Of a stretch of DNA of 64,000 nt, positions 33,062-46,500 are shown piece after piece. The stretch lies in the NCBI GenBank assembly GCA_033980235.1, contig CM067072.1:25946192-26010191 (forward strand), written 5' to 3'. Origin of the DNA: Diadema setosum (taxonomy: Eukaryota > Echinodermata > Echinoidea > Diadematoida > Diadematidae). The notes under the pieces were generated by a model that saw only the letters and a list, made by a program, of their open reading frames with translations, did not search any database and was not told the origin of the DNA. How positions within the stretch are numbered: the stretch's first letter is position 1; each line of letters opens with the position of its first letter. A program made the position numbers and the translations under genes.

Positions 33062-34482
33062 CTAGGAGAGTCTGTGAGGGAAGCTCACGTGAGGGATCAC
33101 CGTCCGCAGAGTCTTGACCATGTGGACACACCGCCAGTCCAACGCCAGATGGTCCAGGGAGTGTGGTCTGCAGTTGCTATGGTGACCTGCACCATCTTTC
33201 TGGAGTGCAGCGGCGAAGTCTGTCAGGGCCTTTCGTGAGAAACGGGACAGACTGCAGAAGAGATAATAACAGATGGTGCAAGAATTCTTGGCACTGTACA
33301 TTAAGGTTGAATTTGTAACACATGGAGATATACATAATGAAAAAGAAAGACTTGATGTATTTAATAAAATGCCAACAGCAAGAGGTGGCAATATCCAACC
33401 TTTGGCATATCCAGAGATGCCAGCATCTGTAGATTAAAAACATGGTGATGTACAGTAAAAATGACCCCCAAAACAAACTCTAAAAGCAAAAACAATAGTT
33501 TGGTTTTAAAAAATGGAAAATGCACTCACTAAATTTGCTAAATCAAATTTCAGAAAATCGAATTTTCATTTTCAAAACATATATTCATAATTCCGATGAA
33601 AATCTAAAGTACTAAGCATCTAAAAAGCTTTCTAGTTGGCAAGTCTAAATATCTATGCTGAAGACATTAACTATCTTCACATTTAAAGAAAAAAAAAAAA
33701 ACTGAGGAAAACTACAAGGGCTTGTATGATGGGCTCAACTCTACAGGTACTTACCAGATGTTAAGGCAATAACCAGGCTGGCTAACTGTCCGCTTGGTGT
33801 CCCGGAAACCACGAGCCAGGATGGCCAAATCACTGTCATCTACGTCAACCGAAATGTAATGATATAAATGGGAGCAGATTGTGAGATGTTATCTTCTTGT
33901 ACTATTGAACTTGATTGAATAATACATACTTCACATTTGGGTTTGGGTTTGGTTTTCCTTCAGGCTGCAGGGAAAGGGGGGGGGGATAATCAAACAATCC
34001 TAAGTGAATCCCCAAGGGCTAAGCTATGAGGACACAGTGCCTCGTTTAGACACACTACTACTTCTGCTGCCAATGAGCTAGAAACAGGGCCATTGGGATT
34101 ACAAGAATGAATGGTCTTATCCACTTTAATTATGGGCCAGTTAATTAAAACTGCTCAAACCTTACTTTCAATTAAACCTAATTGACCAGAATAAAGTTGT
34201 TAGTGTCATGCATTCCAATATAGATAACTATCAATGTCACAGTAATGATAAGAATTCACAAAGGAAACAACTATATGAATGGTCCTGGCTGCTTTTGAAT
34301 TAAGCTCCGTGAACAGAAATCATTGATTATAATCAAACACACAAATACATTGTGGAAATAAGAAAGAGTAAGTTAAAGAATAATGGTTAATGAATGCAAG
34401 AAGTAGTTATTTACTTGGTAGATAATATGAATGGATAGACAAATAGATGAACATACATTACATCAAATAGATGCATGTAGAC

Positions 34483-34560
<78 letters not shown>

Positions 34561-37500
34561 GTAGATAGACAAATAAAGAGATAGATATAGACAGAAAGGC
34601 AGCCAGCCAGCCAGACAGACAGACAGACAGATGGATGGATGGATAGATAGATACATACATAGATGAAGTTAGAAAGAGAGAAGAGATTTTAAAAATGTAT
34701 AATGCCAATGCAATTACCAAGTATTCCATCTGACAGATTCAGATATCGAAGACTGTGATTGTCAATGAGAGACGCCACTATCTCTTCTTGGAATGTTTTC
34801 TCACAAGCTGAAAGAGAGCAAATTAATAGTGTCTAGTACATGATTGACATGTCATTCATTGAAATTATTCGGCTGTGGAAAATTCATGAATAATAGACAG
34901 GTTGTATGTATCTCCGGACTTGTCCTATTAACCCATTGAGGATGGGCTGATTCTGCCACAGCACGCATTTCCCATAGACACCTGCCCGAGTATACTCGGG
35001 ACTTGTCCTCAACCGTTTAAAGGCCAAGAGCTCCCAAACTGAAAACGTCTAGGAGAAAGGATCTTGAATGCAACTGGAGTTGATGTACACTATCTTGAAA
35101 ACATCACATTTCAAAGGTACAAGTAAATATAATGAAGACTATTTCAACAATGAACATTATTTCATGAAAAGACGAGACAGCAAGATCTGAAATTTATCAT
35201 GGAACCTAAATTCCCTACTGTATTGCGTGCTGATTCTTCTCTGTACTTGTGAGAACATCAGCAAAGGTAAGTACCCTCTTAGATATTCATTACTGGAAAA
35301 ACAACACTATACTTGCATTCACTGTTATGGAAATTATGATTATGGTTATGATCATTATGACTATGATCATTACCATTCTCAAGTCTAATCATCCTTGCTA
35401 CTACTACATTCATTTCATTACCGAACTCTAGAAAAGACAGACAAACACAAGATACTCGTTCTACTATCATTTGAAGAGTTTGTTTGCAAAAACCGATAAG
35501 TCCATATTTGCCAAATGGAGATATTTGCGATTAAAGGTCAAGAAAAATAAAGAGAATAATAAGAAATTTTTTGCTTCTTTTGACCATAACTTCAAAAATA
35601 TACCTTTACATGTAGTGACCAATATATCATTTAAAATGTATTATTTTGTACTTTATGACAGAGATCGTACTTCAAAATCTTCAAAACTGGACTTATCGGT
35701 TTTTGCAAACAAACCCTTCATTTACAATTGTAATACTGTGAAAACAACCTTAATTTGAGAAAGGTGCATAGCCCACAGCCAGAACAATAATGATAAAGGG
35801 AAATGTAATGGTGAGACTGCAGATAACGCATCAGTAACGTGGGACTTTACCTCTGAGGGAAAACTTGCACTTGCAAATGTTGAGGGAATGTAGGGTGGGG
35901 TGCCGGAGGAGTGCAAGAAATCCCCTGGGCTGGGGGGATGTGTACACATTGTTCTTCATGCTTATTCGCTTGAGGTGAACAGCACCTGCAGTCAAATACA
36001 GAGCGAGAAACATTCAACATTTACAAATACTGGTTTTACTGGATTACACGAAAAAAACCTTGATGGATTGCACATACGCAAAAGAATTTAACCGCAGTAA
36101 AATATTTCAGCTGAAAAGAAACCTTAGCATAAGGCAGGGAAGGATTACAGCTTTGCCTGAATTTTAATTTTTCTCTCTACTCATCACTAATTTAAACATT
36201 AGGCTTATATGATACAATATACATTGTAGTGCGGTTTAAAGATTGCTTGTGGAATGTTGGCCGAGTCAAATGATCACAAGAGCAGTGGGGTATATGTAGA
36301 TCTGGATGATATATGGGATTTTACTGTACTTATTACATTTTTAGAACCTTTGTATCAGACAGGTATCAAACTTAATTAGCATTCATGCTATTTTCTGGTA
36401 CCTTTTATCCTGTAGTCCTGTATGTGTATTTATGTGAACATGTGAATATAGATAGACGACAAACTTCAACTTCAACTACTGCCTGAAATATCATATCTAG
36501 TCAAAGTGAGGCCACTCTTATTTTCCTCTGACCTTCAGCAACATAGGAAACAATTGAGGCAACTACCAATATACGCAGATGTCTGCTTTACTGGTATGCT
36601 CTTCAATAACTGCTAAAACTTATCCAGCTTTTGACTGCAGTACTGGATTGCATGCAGCAAATTTCATCTCACTAGAACATCAAGTCTAAAAGCAAAGATC
36701 AAGAAAGTGCTCCTCTGAATCACCCTGATATAACAAGTGTTAACAAGAAGATGAGGAGAAAGTTCAAGCCCTCAGGGTTTACCAGGGTTCTGATATCCTT
36801 CAAAACCAAAAATACAACCAGTTTAATTTTCGCCAGCAGCATCGTTGGCAATGAGAAAGTAAATGAGAAGGTGGATGTTAAGGAAAGAGGGAAAAGACAC
36901 AAAGCGCTTGTAATTGCAATATCAGGTAAGAACAGCGAGATCTGTCCATCTAGTAAGAATAAGTTGCACAGAGGCGGTGCTACTGGGGCGGGGACTTGGT
37001 ACACAGCGTTACCTCACTTTGTAAGGCATTATGAAAGCAATCCTATCTAGCAAAGATAAATCCTCCCCCCCCCCCCCCATCAATTATGTTCACTTGCCCT
37101 CCCTTTTTCAAGTTTATGAGGGTCTTATTTTGTTCCATTTTGTTTTGTAAGTACACATAATCATAAGTTGAACACTATAGGAAAGAATCTTATAGAGCCA
37201 ACACATTGTACATCTTATCAGCTTAACTTGAAATATAATGACATTGAATAACATTTATGCCGTTATTAAAGGGTGGTTTCCACTTTATGCAATGTAGCAT
37301 ATAACATACCTGAACTCGATAAAGATATCTCTTATCATTTTCACACGAATCCAAAGAGTTTAATTGCTGTTTCATTTCCTTTCTTTCCTCAGTCTTCTAG
37401 TCACATTATTTTATACCCATATATTTACACTTATAGTAGAAGATATACTATCATGTCAAGTTTTCACTCAAATCTTTTATGATGTAAATAATTTTCATGT

Positions 37501-40500
37501 TTCATGTATTTTCAAACTACAATTTGTAGAGCTATTCATTGTACTGTACTTATTACATTTTTAGAACATTTGTATCAGACAGGTATCGGACTGGATCGGC
37601 ATTCATGCTATTTTGTGGTACTTTTTATCCTGTATTAATGCATGTGTCTTTTGTTATGTTTTATGTCATGTAAACATGTGAATATAGATAGATAACAAAT
37701 TTTAATTTTGAATTCAACTTCAACTACAGCCTGAAATATCATATCTAGTCAAAGTGAGGCCACTTTTTTTTTTCTTTGACCTTCCGCAACATGGGAAGTA
37801 ATTGAGGGAACTACTAATACATGCACCTTTGATAGCGGTCACACATGCCAAATTTGGGGTCAATTGCTCAGAAAATGAGAGAGTAGTTCGATCCATAAGA
37901 TCTTGCAACGGGCCAACCACCCGACTGACCGACTGACCGACCGACCAACCGGCCACCCGACCTCAGAGTGATTCCTATATACCCCCATACACACTACCAC
38001 TATGCGGGTGGGGATATTACAATGTGTTTAAAGGGAAACAGACCCAGTGGCTATTAGTCTAATGAGTACGTAGGCAGATGGCCCAAGTTTTCTACGGACA
38101 CCTATGCTATCGACTCCTCTTTAGCGCTTACGCTTAGACCCATTTCCAGTCCAGGTCTACGCATCTTTAAATGCTTCATGAGATTACGATGAGCACTTGT
38201 AATCTACAAATGAAACATTCTTGATGAAATCATTACCCACTGCACTCCTGTTATAACAAACACGATTATAACAAAACCCATGTCACAAAAGATGTTAAAA
38301 TTCGGGTCCCCAAATTAGTGTCTACAGTGTATGTATCTTTGTATGTATCCTACTGTCCGGCTTTAGCAAAATTTTGATATAACAAAAGAAAACTGCCAGT
38401 CTTGAGGACTTCATCATAATACGAGTTGCCTGATGTGTACATATGACTATGCACAGTACATACTGTATGTAAATGCCATACATTTCACAGGGTTTTTATA
38501 TTTGTGAATTTTGCTCATCAGGTGTACTCACAAAATTTACTACACATTAAAATATAACTCTGATCCTGACATGAATGGTAAATGAGCACATACATTTCTC
38601 CTTTCATTAACTGTAATTAACTGATACCACATTTAACCCCTTTTGAAATTGTTGGGAAGTCATGTTTCGCCAAAAAAAAAAAAAAAAAAGCCAATTGTAT
38701 GGCATATACAGTAATTTATCCTTGAATAATTTACAGTAATGGACCTATGCACTTTTTTTTTTTAAATCTACCAGTGTTTAAGTGATGATGGGAAATGTGC
38801 AGTATATACCGTAACAAAAATTACAACTGGACCCTCTGCAACAATAACTTTTAAAACAGTGAAATCAATCCAAATACAACTTCATGGGATGAAACTATAA
38901 CATATAATCCACTTCTTACAGAAAACCCCATCCAATTTGCTTCAGTGGTCAATGAGAAATGAGGATCTTTGTAGAGCATGTCAGGAATCCCTTCCCTCTG
39001 AGTTCTGTCCATTGTGTTCACACATTAATATATACTTCTAAGAGCATTCAAGTGCTGAACTAGAAATAAACAGACTCATGACATGCTTTAAAATGGTCCA
39101 CATTTCTCTGTGACCACTTAACCAAATTGTGAATGGGGTTTTCTGCAAAGTTTAGGTAAGATGTTATATTTTTAGACCATGAAATAGCATTCAGACAGTT
39201 TAATCGTATTGAAAGTTATCAATGTGAAAATCTGATTGTAATTTTTTTTTTTTTTTTTTTTTTGGGGGGGGGGGGGGGGGGACAGACTGTACATCCATCG
39301 TACCTACCAGCTGCTGCAGCCAAGATGGTGTCCATCTCCCCTGTCTCCAGGGCCAAGTTATCCAGGAGCAGGTCTGTGAGGCACGAGTCTCTCCCAGGCA
39401 ACACCGAGGCCAGGTCTCTGGGTAAGACCAGCTGGTGGAGTGGATGGGGGTTGGAGCCCCCCTGGGGGAGGGGCATTCCCCAGCAGTTTAAGGTGAGGCG
39501 ACGTATGTATGGCAAGTATTGTGGCAAGAAACCTAAGGTTTATTTATATTGGCATTTGTTTTCACATGGTGATTAGTGGGAGGGGAAAGAAATGGAGATG
39601 TAAAAATTGAAATAGAGTCTGTATCATAGCAAAATATATTTTCACATATCATATATTTTACACATTCACATATTACATATTATCTATTCAACTTTTTGAT
39701 TTCATTTCACTTATACACATATCACATACATCAAATACCAAACATCATATGGGACACATTCAGAAGGTAAATGTTAAAAAAAAATCAAATATTCACAAAA
39801 TATTTGAAGACTTACTGGTTTCTGCTGCTTGGCAATTATAACCGAGCAGTAGCTCCAATTTGAGGCTGGTCATTTTGTGACCTCTCCTGTGGAATAATGG
39901 TATTAAAGAGATTCATGGATGACTTCAAAAGAACTTACACATGTGAGACAATTTAGGTAGGCCTACTGACTTGAAGCGCATTGTGAACATAGTGTACAGG
40001 TACATAGTTACTCTCAAGGTCATCGTGTGTCATTTTTTTTATTTTTTCATATTAATTCTTATGGAAAACAAGATTAAATGACTCAGTGAAATTTGCAAAG
40101 AATCTGGCAATGACTTCTTTTTAAACAGTAATCAAATGGAGGGTGATTATCAAAGGTGGGATAAGCAGCGGACAACTCTGCATTTATTTCAAACACAGGA
40201 TTCTATCAAAGTTTTACTTTGTTCTGAATCTCATGATTTCACAGACCAACTTCATTTTATGCATAGAGAAGAAAAGAAAGAGATGTCACTGTGATGACAG
40301 CCCATACTCATTTTGTAATCTCAAACTGGAACTTACTCAATGGAATAATTTATGAGATGACATTTGCAAACTTACTGTACGACCTCAAAATATTTCTGTC
40401 ACATGACTTCAAAAATATTGACATCACATGACTTCAAAGTATTAACATCACATGACTGTGCAGCTCACCTGTGATACGTGGCCAGAGTTTCGTCCAGCTT

Positions 40501-43500
40501 CTGAGCACAGTACTGACCAAAAGTGGACTTCGGCGGGACACCGTGCATTCCTCGGCAGGTCAGTGCCAGGTCGTCCAGCAGTAGGCCATTCTGCGACCCG
40601 CAGGCCAGACCGGACAACACCTCACACCAGCCACATGGTGGCATTGCTGTGGGGAAATCAGGATGAAAAAGACAGCTTGAGTACTTCCACACAGGTTGTC
40701 AATCCCTATTAAACTGACTTGCATTTAGGAAAAATATCTATTGATATGCACACTTTTGATTTGTTTTAAACAGTTCTTATAAAATCAAATGCAATTAATT
40801 TTTAAATCAGGATCTCTTTTTCCATCAAACGCAAATATCAGCAGTATGAATCATTTACTGACATATAAGCAAGCATAAACCACCTTGCTTCTGACAAATC
40901 CTGTGCAAATCAAGCATGTTCATACTAGCTGTAAGGAATTAAGTTGCAAATCTGCTTGCTACTACTTCACATGCATAACAGCATGTGAGAAATATAAACA
41001 TCATCCCATGAGTTCTGAAGATGAAGTTACTGCATTCTCTACAGTAATGAAGGTATGAATGATTGAATCCACTAACTTATCTTGACAAAAACAAATAGTA
41101 ACTTAACCCTATTCTAACTGGGGGGGGGGGGGTCAAATTGACCCCCCCTCGACGTTTCGCGCCACGATTCCGCAACGCGCAAAGATTTTGCCGCGTCGTT
41201 TCATGACTTTTTTCATTTGAGTCTCCCGCATATTTTGAGACCAAATTTGCGAGTGCGGGTACACCGTTCTGAAGTTATGCAATGTTTTGCAAATGCATGT
41301 CAACCCGAAAAACCGCTCAAATTCATGATTTCGTGTGCAAATCCAATGCAAACTGTGGTTTTTTGTTTAATTATATAAATTAGATTATTTCAACTTTTAA
41401 GCATTGAAATACATCAATTCTAATGTAGATAAGATTGAAAAAGTGCCTCCAACAAATTTTGGCAAAAAAACAATAGAAAACAAAAGATCGAAAAAACAAT
41501 AAAATACATAAGAAATTACCAAACAATAAAAACAAAAGAAAATGATTTTGATTGCGCTATTTTTTTACAAGAAAATTGTTTGATGTGTCTTGAGGAACTC
41601 TGACACAAAAATTTAATAATCCTTCAGTCTGTTTGATGGAGTTATAGGTGAAAATATGATTTTATGCGTTAATTTGCATAATTAATTTATTAAAAAATAT
41701 GAAATCAAAATTTCTCTATTGTATGACCATGTAATCTTGTAGTTGACTTCCGGCTCTATGTTCAGGCAAAATTTTGCGGCGATCGCGCGATCGGCGGCCG
41801 AGATCTGAAGGGGGGGTCAAATTGACCCCCCCCAGTAAAAACTTGGTCTCAAATAGCCCAGTTAGAATAGGGTTAAAATGCATTTGTAAAGATCGACAGA
41901 AATATATAAGGAATGAAGGTGGCAGGAGGCAGAATCAGGAGGATACCAATAAAGAACAGAGCGACAGGTTAAAGGGATGATACCGTTTTTGTTTAGATGG
42001 GGCTGCAGGTTTCCAACTTTTGTGTGTGTGTGTGCTTGTGAGATAATGAGAAAACTCTTATGAAATATGAAAGAACATGTAATTTTTGGAGGAATTCACA
42101 GTTTATTTGATGAAAATTAGTCTTAAAATGGCTGAGATATCCATATAAATGATCTCAAGGAAATATGGCAGGCCACAACTTTTATTAGTATCAATTTGTT
42201 TTACCTCATTGTTGGATATCTCAGTCATTTCAAAACCGATTTTCATCAAATCGACTTTCAATTCCCCTTAGACTTGTATGCCCTTTGACATTTCAGAGTG
42301 ATTCTAAATATCTTGCAAAAAAGGTAAAAAGCTGAATCCTCATCTCAACCAATAATATACCATCACTTTAAGGAGCAGGTGGACATGGAGGAGGGAAAAG
42401 AGGAAAAGGAGAAAGAGGAGGAGGAGAGGAGGGTAAGAAGGAAAGAGAGGATGAGGAGGAGAAGGAGGGGTACCAATAGAAATATTATGACTGCAACACT
42501 TACTGCACTGTATCAGTGCCAGTGATTTCAGTGATGTTGTGTGGGCCAAGCACGTTGACAGGGTACTGCAACTTTCCGAACTTAGCCTCACATAGACCAG
42601 GACCAGGTTGGAGATTGAATGCTGTGGGCTTGGCCCTGGAGCTGGAATGTGTAGTGCATGATGGAAGTATATGCAGTCTGCAGAACATAAAAATGAAATA
42701 ATAACAATAATAATTCTGGCACCTGTGAAGGTCGTACACTTGGCATCAAACTCACTGCAGCTGGTGAAAGCTATAATCAAGTATATATCCAAGAGAAATA
42801 CATTAAGATATTTATACTGTCTTTAAAGATAGATGAGCAATTTCTGCTGCTGTATGAGTAAAAAAAAGGTTACTACTGAGCCAAGATTTTGTAATGCTAT
42901 AGTCAAAATCACATCTCATGCTATTTTATCAGCACATCTGTTAACTCAGGAAAGTAATTCATTTCATTTCTACACATTACAATAAAATAAGATTGAGTGA
43001 CAGTGTATCCAAATCACATTTGTGTGGAATACAGAGTGTCTGACCCTACTTCTCTTGTCTTGAAAAAGAAATAAAAATGGTTAAATCACTGCAGTAACAT
43101 TATGCCTAAAGAATGCAATGACCAGAAAAGAACTCTGTATAAAAAGCTTGAAACATTCACTTCAACTGAGTATTTCCCATAAACAATGATGATTTAAGGA
43201 GCAATTTGATACCACTTTCAAGTTTACTTTCATAAATATGGTTTGCCTTTGATGACATGTCCACCATTCTGGTCTTTTGTTATTTTACTGAATCTATCAC
43301 AGCCTCTTGAATTTAGTGTGGAATAGCATATTAACAATGAATGAGTCAATCTAGGACGTTTTGTTGGGATTTTTCTTCACTGACCGGGGTCAGCATAGTG
43401 GCAACAAGTGTCTCGGGGAGCATCCTCCTCCACGGCATCTGCTGCTCCCGAACCATTCTCTCCACTGACGTCGAGCTGCCCCTCCTCGCAGAACAGCTCA

Positions 43501-46500
43501 ACATCCTGTGAGCTCTGTGCCAGCTCTTCCCCGAGACTCCACAGTCCGGGTCTGATGGGCACGCGGAAGCAGAAGTCGAAGAGGTCCTCCCCGAGTTCCC
43601 GCCCATCGTCTTCCTCATCGGCCGTCAACGTGCTTTCTTCCCGATCAACAGCCGATTCCTTTGCTTTCTTCCATGGGTCTTCATCACAAGTTCTAAATTC
43701 TCTCACCGAGTGCACCACCTCCCGTTCTCTGTCCTGCCCATGCCAGCTACCAGTGGAAGCATCCAGGGAAGAAATCCAGCCCTCTAGAAGAAGAGCTGTG
43801 AAGAGGTTGGAGTAGTCCAGGGCATCTTCTCTCATGATCTGCTGCTCTTTCAGGAGCACCGTCTCCAGGCATCTGCCAGCCAGCAGGGTCGCAACAAACT
43901 TTTCCAGGATGAGCGCGACCGCGTCCCGGTGGGGGTTCATGACCTGCACCCTGCACATGAGTGTCCGCAGGCTTTGCGCCAGGACGTGGAGAGCGGCCGG
44001 GGACTGAGTCAGGGCTACGACTGTCCTGAGGTTGAGCAGGAGCTGTCTGGGGTGGTACTGAAATGACGCTGTCCTGCTTCCGTGGAAAGGATTCTTCAGG
44101 ATCTTTATCATGTCTGATTGGAAAATGAAGAAGAAACCAAGATGTCTCTTTGAAACCTGTTTAGACAGGATTGTCGAGATGTCACTACAGATTGCAAAGA
44201 ACTGCACATCTGAAGGCACCATACCATATTCATGTCACACTGTAATTGCCAATTCATAGGAATTGGTCAAGTCAAAATGGCAGACATGCAATTATAGAAA
44301 TTTCATCTTTTATGAAATATACTTAAGTCTCTTTCCTTTGACTTGTTTCTGGCATTATTACATGCAGCACATGTACTACATGTACTACCTTTACATACAC
44401 TGAATCCACATCTGTTTTTAGGTACATTCCCCTTCAACTTTGCAAAGGATGAGTACAAGCAGATAATAAACTACATAGGCATTCCGGAATGCCTATCACT
44501 TTAACTTCTTGGTGAGATCATGAAGTCCATAATCAGGTTATGATTTTTCTTGCACATTTTTTATCTTTTTAAAAATTTATTTACATATTTTTTTAAGGGC
44601 ACTAGAGCCTACATGTATAGAGACCACTCAAGGGAAAAAAATACTACCCTTTAAAGACAGGTGGCAACTAAAAGCAGATTGGAGGCCATTGTTTATATTC
44701 TGACACATTGTCAGTAACAAATATCAAGAATATATCTGGCTACAATTTACACATCACTGCAGCAAAAGGTCATGTAACAACAGGAATGGACACATCTCAG
44801 AAGAAACGCCTGAAAATGAAACTACTTGTATTTCTCCATTACAGGAAAAGTAGCTAAAGACAAGGCTCAACACTGAAGCCCGAGGCCATATCAAAGGAGT
44901 GAAATAAGGGAGCCATACGTTATGACATCACTATAGGCATTAAACAAGAGGCTGCTATATATACACAAGGTTATCAATGCTCAAACTTTCTCTGGGGAAT
45001 GTTTCATAGCTCCACACAGCAATGCAACTGACAAAGCAAGCTTGACTGCAATCATGAAAACTGTACCTTCTTTCATGTTTTTCTTGGATGCACACACGCC
45101 CTCCTTGGTGTACTTTGTGTGCAGGTCTTCCAGCCGCCCCTCACACATCTTGTCCAGGTACGTCTGATGCCAGTCGATGACCTCCGCCTGGGGGTCAAAG
45201 CAGGTCGTCATGTGACAATCGTAGCACTGCCAGACGGGGTCGTGGAGGTTGCGCTGGAACTTGTGCCGGTAGAACCAGGAGAACTTGTCCCGGCACAGAT
45301 CTCTCCATACCGCCTGAACATCTAGACCTGTATTAAGTAAAATGAGCATCCCTATGAATCATTACAAGCACAAATTACTAAGCAAATACTGCCTGAATTA
45401 TACACCACAAAGCAGGTTGTTGTATCATTTTTATTGCTGATGCAATGCATTTTTGAAAGCATCAACAATAAACTACTCAGTACACAAAACCTCATTTTAA
45501 AGCACAGTTGTCAGTGTCTTTAATTGCATTTTTAATTTTAATTGAATTCTTATTTGTTATATTTCACAACAATCAAATACAATATACATTACTGGACAAA
45601 ACAATATCAAAAATATCAGAACACAGATTGAAACATAAAAACAAAAGTTTACAAAAGTATATGCAATGGCATAATTATGAGCAAACAGATAACAAAGGGC
45701 TTTCTTTAAGTAAGTGACGGAACCAATACTACGTTCCATGACGTAAAGTCTAGGAGTGTGAAATATGACACACTTTCTCATTTATCACTTATATGAGAGA
45801 CACTTTGAATGGGAATTCTTCTTACGAGAAGACTGAGAGAAATGACGTAATCATATATCACACAATCTGCAAAATCACTGTGTATAGCACACATCCAGCG
45901 TGTGCACATAAAGGCATACCCTTTGAGACAGCGATATCATGAATGACTGCAATGCTGAAATCTTCACATCTGGACACAAGTCCTCTCAATAGTGTGACAG
46001 GCAGACCTGATGTGTGGAGTAAAGAGAGTGAATGATTGAATATGAAATTTAAAGTACCAATGTTTGTTTACTAAACATCTGCAATAGCATACATCGAAAA
46101 GCAAACATAATGTAAAATGAAAGAAAGATGAAGAGAAAAGGGACACACACAGACAGATTAGTCCTCACAAAAATCAAACAAAAATTTATCATTTTAAGCA
46201 TGCATTAATGCTATCTGCTACTCGGTGATCAATCCACATTCATTTGCATAAAATGAAAAAAACAACAACACATTTTTGATTAGTTGGCAAATGGAGATAT
46301 TTCAGAGATCTCCTGCAGAACTGCAATAACTCTTTTCTGTCCTTTTTCTTCTTTTTGTCCCATTCAAACTGGCTTATAAAAACATTTTAATTGATATAAA
46401 ATATATCCTGTCATCACAAATACATTGAATAATCATTACCTGCCAGTTCATTCCTGACAGAAGGGATCAACTCCACAACTCGATCCAGACACAGGTTTTC

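Noticed and set aside
34411..34729. Minus-strand ORFs rich in Ser-Ile-Tyr-Leu
   Set aside because: Translation of the (GATA)n microsatellite.
36720..37050. Overlapping ORFs on both strands (hydrophobic on minus, basic on plus)
   Set aside because: Considered as a missing LRRC41 exon, but flanking exons 39532-39308 and 35985-35851 join in phase and match the human order without a gap.
43346..43815. Ser-rich ORFs on the other frames and strand at 43.3-43.8 kb
   Set aside because: Shadows of LRRC41 exon 44113-43385.
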